Shown: positions 43,944 to 44,519 of the stretch, piece after piece | Position numbering within the stretch: the first letter of the stretch is position 1 | Layout of the letters: every line of letters begins with the position of its first letter | NCBI GenBank assembly: GCA_002708825.1 | Contig: PAPF01000036.1 | Span: 1 to 44,519, forward strand | DNA length: 44,519 nt | Direction of reading: 5' to 3' | Source: Phyllobacteriaceae bacterium | GTDB lineage: Bacteria; Pseudomonadota; Alphaproteobacteria; Rhizobiales; Rhizobiaceae | Position numbers and translations under genes: made by a program | Notes under the pieces: model-generated | Told to the model about the DNA's origin: nothing | Databases searched by the model: none | The model's input: only the letters and a program-made list of their open reading frames with translations

Positions 43944-44519
43944 ATGAGTACTTTAAATACCGCTTTGATCCGAGAATCATTTGACGCTCTGAAGCCCTAC
44001 GCCTCGGAGTTTGCGACCGATTTTTATCGTCATTTGTTTGATCAACATCCAGAGGCGAAAGGTTTATTTGAATCGGTCTCAATGGAAAAGCAGAAAAAAG
44101 CGCTGATTGGAGCGCTAGTGCATGCAGTGGAATTCTTAAATGAACAGAGTCATTTAAAAGACTATTTCCAGAAAATGGGCCGTCGCCATGTGGACTATGG
44201 TGTCACATTTCAACACTATGACTGGGTGGGTGACTCATTTATGAGTGTGATGGCAGAGTACTTTAATCAGCACTGGACTGAAGAGCTCAAAGAAGAATGG
44301 CTCAAGGTTCTGAACTTTATCGCTACTGAGATGAAAGCGGGAGCACGAGAAAAGATGAAGTTAGATGCGGTGAGTGACCCTGAACCTTCACTCGATGCAC
44401 TTGCTCAGGACGTTGCTCGTGAAGCCTTGAAACAAGCCATGGAAAAAGCAGTGGACGAGCAACTCAAAACCCTAGCGCGAGAGAAAATCAAAGCCCTGCT
44501 CAAAGAAACCTTTGAGCAA
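43944..44519 (+). CDS. Globin-domain protein with long helical extension, partial
   Basis: The frame is open from ATG 43944 (GGGAAGG upstream) to the edge: 192 codons. Residues 1-140 are a globin of the bacterial haemoglobin type: SFDALKPYASEFATDFYRHLFDQHP (Tyr of FYRHLF as B10), EKQKKALIGAL, and the proximal His region GRRHVDYGVTFQHYDWVGDSF. After about residue 150 a charged helix follows (DEQLKTLAREKIKALLKETFEQ), so it is longer than a single-domain globin and may be a sensor or carry another domain beyond the edge. It follows cheR in the same direction after 172 bp. Oxygen or NO sensing for the adjacent chemosensory set is plausible. The haem-binding motifs are good; the output is unseen. 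Confidence 0.8.
   Translation, partial: MSTLNTALIRESFDALKPYASEFATDFYRHLFDQHPEAKGLFESVSMEKQKKALIGALVHAVEFLNEQSHLKDYFQKMGRRHVDYGVTFQHYDWVGDSFMSVMAEYFNQHWTEELKEEWLKVLNFIATEMKAGAREKMKLDAVSDPEPSLDALAQDVAREALKQAMEKAVDEQLKTLAREKIKALLKETFEQ

Overview
The window comes from an AT-leaning Gram-negative bacterium. It carries many lipoproteins, Opp-type ABC transport, a LolB-like protein, an outer-membrane barrel, GroES/GroEL, Hsp33, a PhaR-type regulator and a large chemosensory cluster. The long charged low-complexity proteins, many orphan lipoproteins and hybrid CheA kinases suggest the Bdellovibrionota or a related former delta-proteobacterial lineage. This is inference; no rRNA or other decisive marker is present.

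Left part (1-9.2 kb). A truncated thermolysin-like lipoprotein protease runs off the left edge. A tight minus-strand operon follows: cytochrome c, metallophosphoesterase, threonine dehydratase. On the plus strand lie two paralogous exported membrane proteins with near-duplicate promoters, an unrecognised exported protein, and a BrnT/BrnA-like toxin-antitoxin pair whose promoter sits on a perfect 18-bp palindrome. Two minus-strand tRNA genes, Arg(UCU) and Leu(UAG), close this part.

Middle (9.4-29.4 kb). A 932-residue Gly-linker lipoprotein converges on a two-gene minus operon whose second product carries a 25-unit Glu-Asp hexanucleotide microsatellite. Next comes a long minus-strand block: TPR lipoprotein, LolB-like lipoprotein, then oppA-B-C-D-F, with a probable extra promoter before oppA. 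A plus-strand phaR-like gene with a structured leader, an outer-membrane barrel, hslO (Hsp33) and groES-groEL follow. The groES-groEL spacer is long and contains two perfect inverted repeats; a clear intrinsic terminator follows groEL.

Right part (29.7-44.5 kb). This is a chemosensory phosphorelay cluster. It holds a CheY, a CheX with a DUF420-like membrane protein, a minus operon (Hpt-REC protein and a REC-Hpt-CheA-CheW-CheW-REC kinase), and a divergent plus operon: Hpt-CheA-CheW-CheW-REC, CheW, soluble PAS-PAS receptor, CheB, an MshEN-like/Hpt fusion, CheY and CheR. A globin reading off the right edge ends it. Two complete CheA cores, four Hpt domains and six receiver domains outside CheB suggest a branched relay around a cytoplasmic receptor. 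The adjacent globin and PAS domains make oxygen or redox sensing a reasonable hypothesis. This cluster is the strongest candidate for an unusual system in the window.
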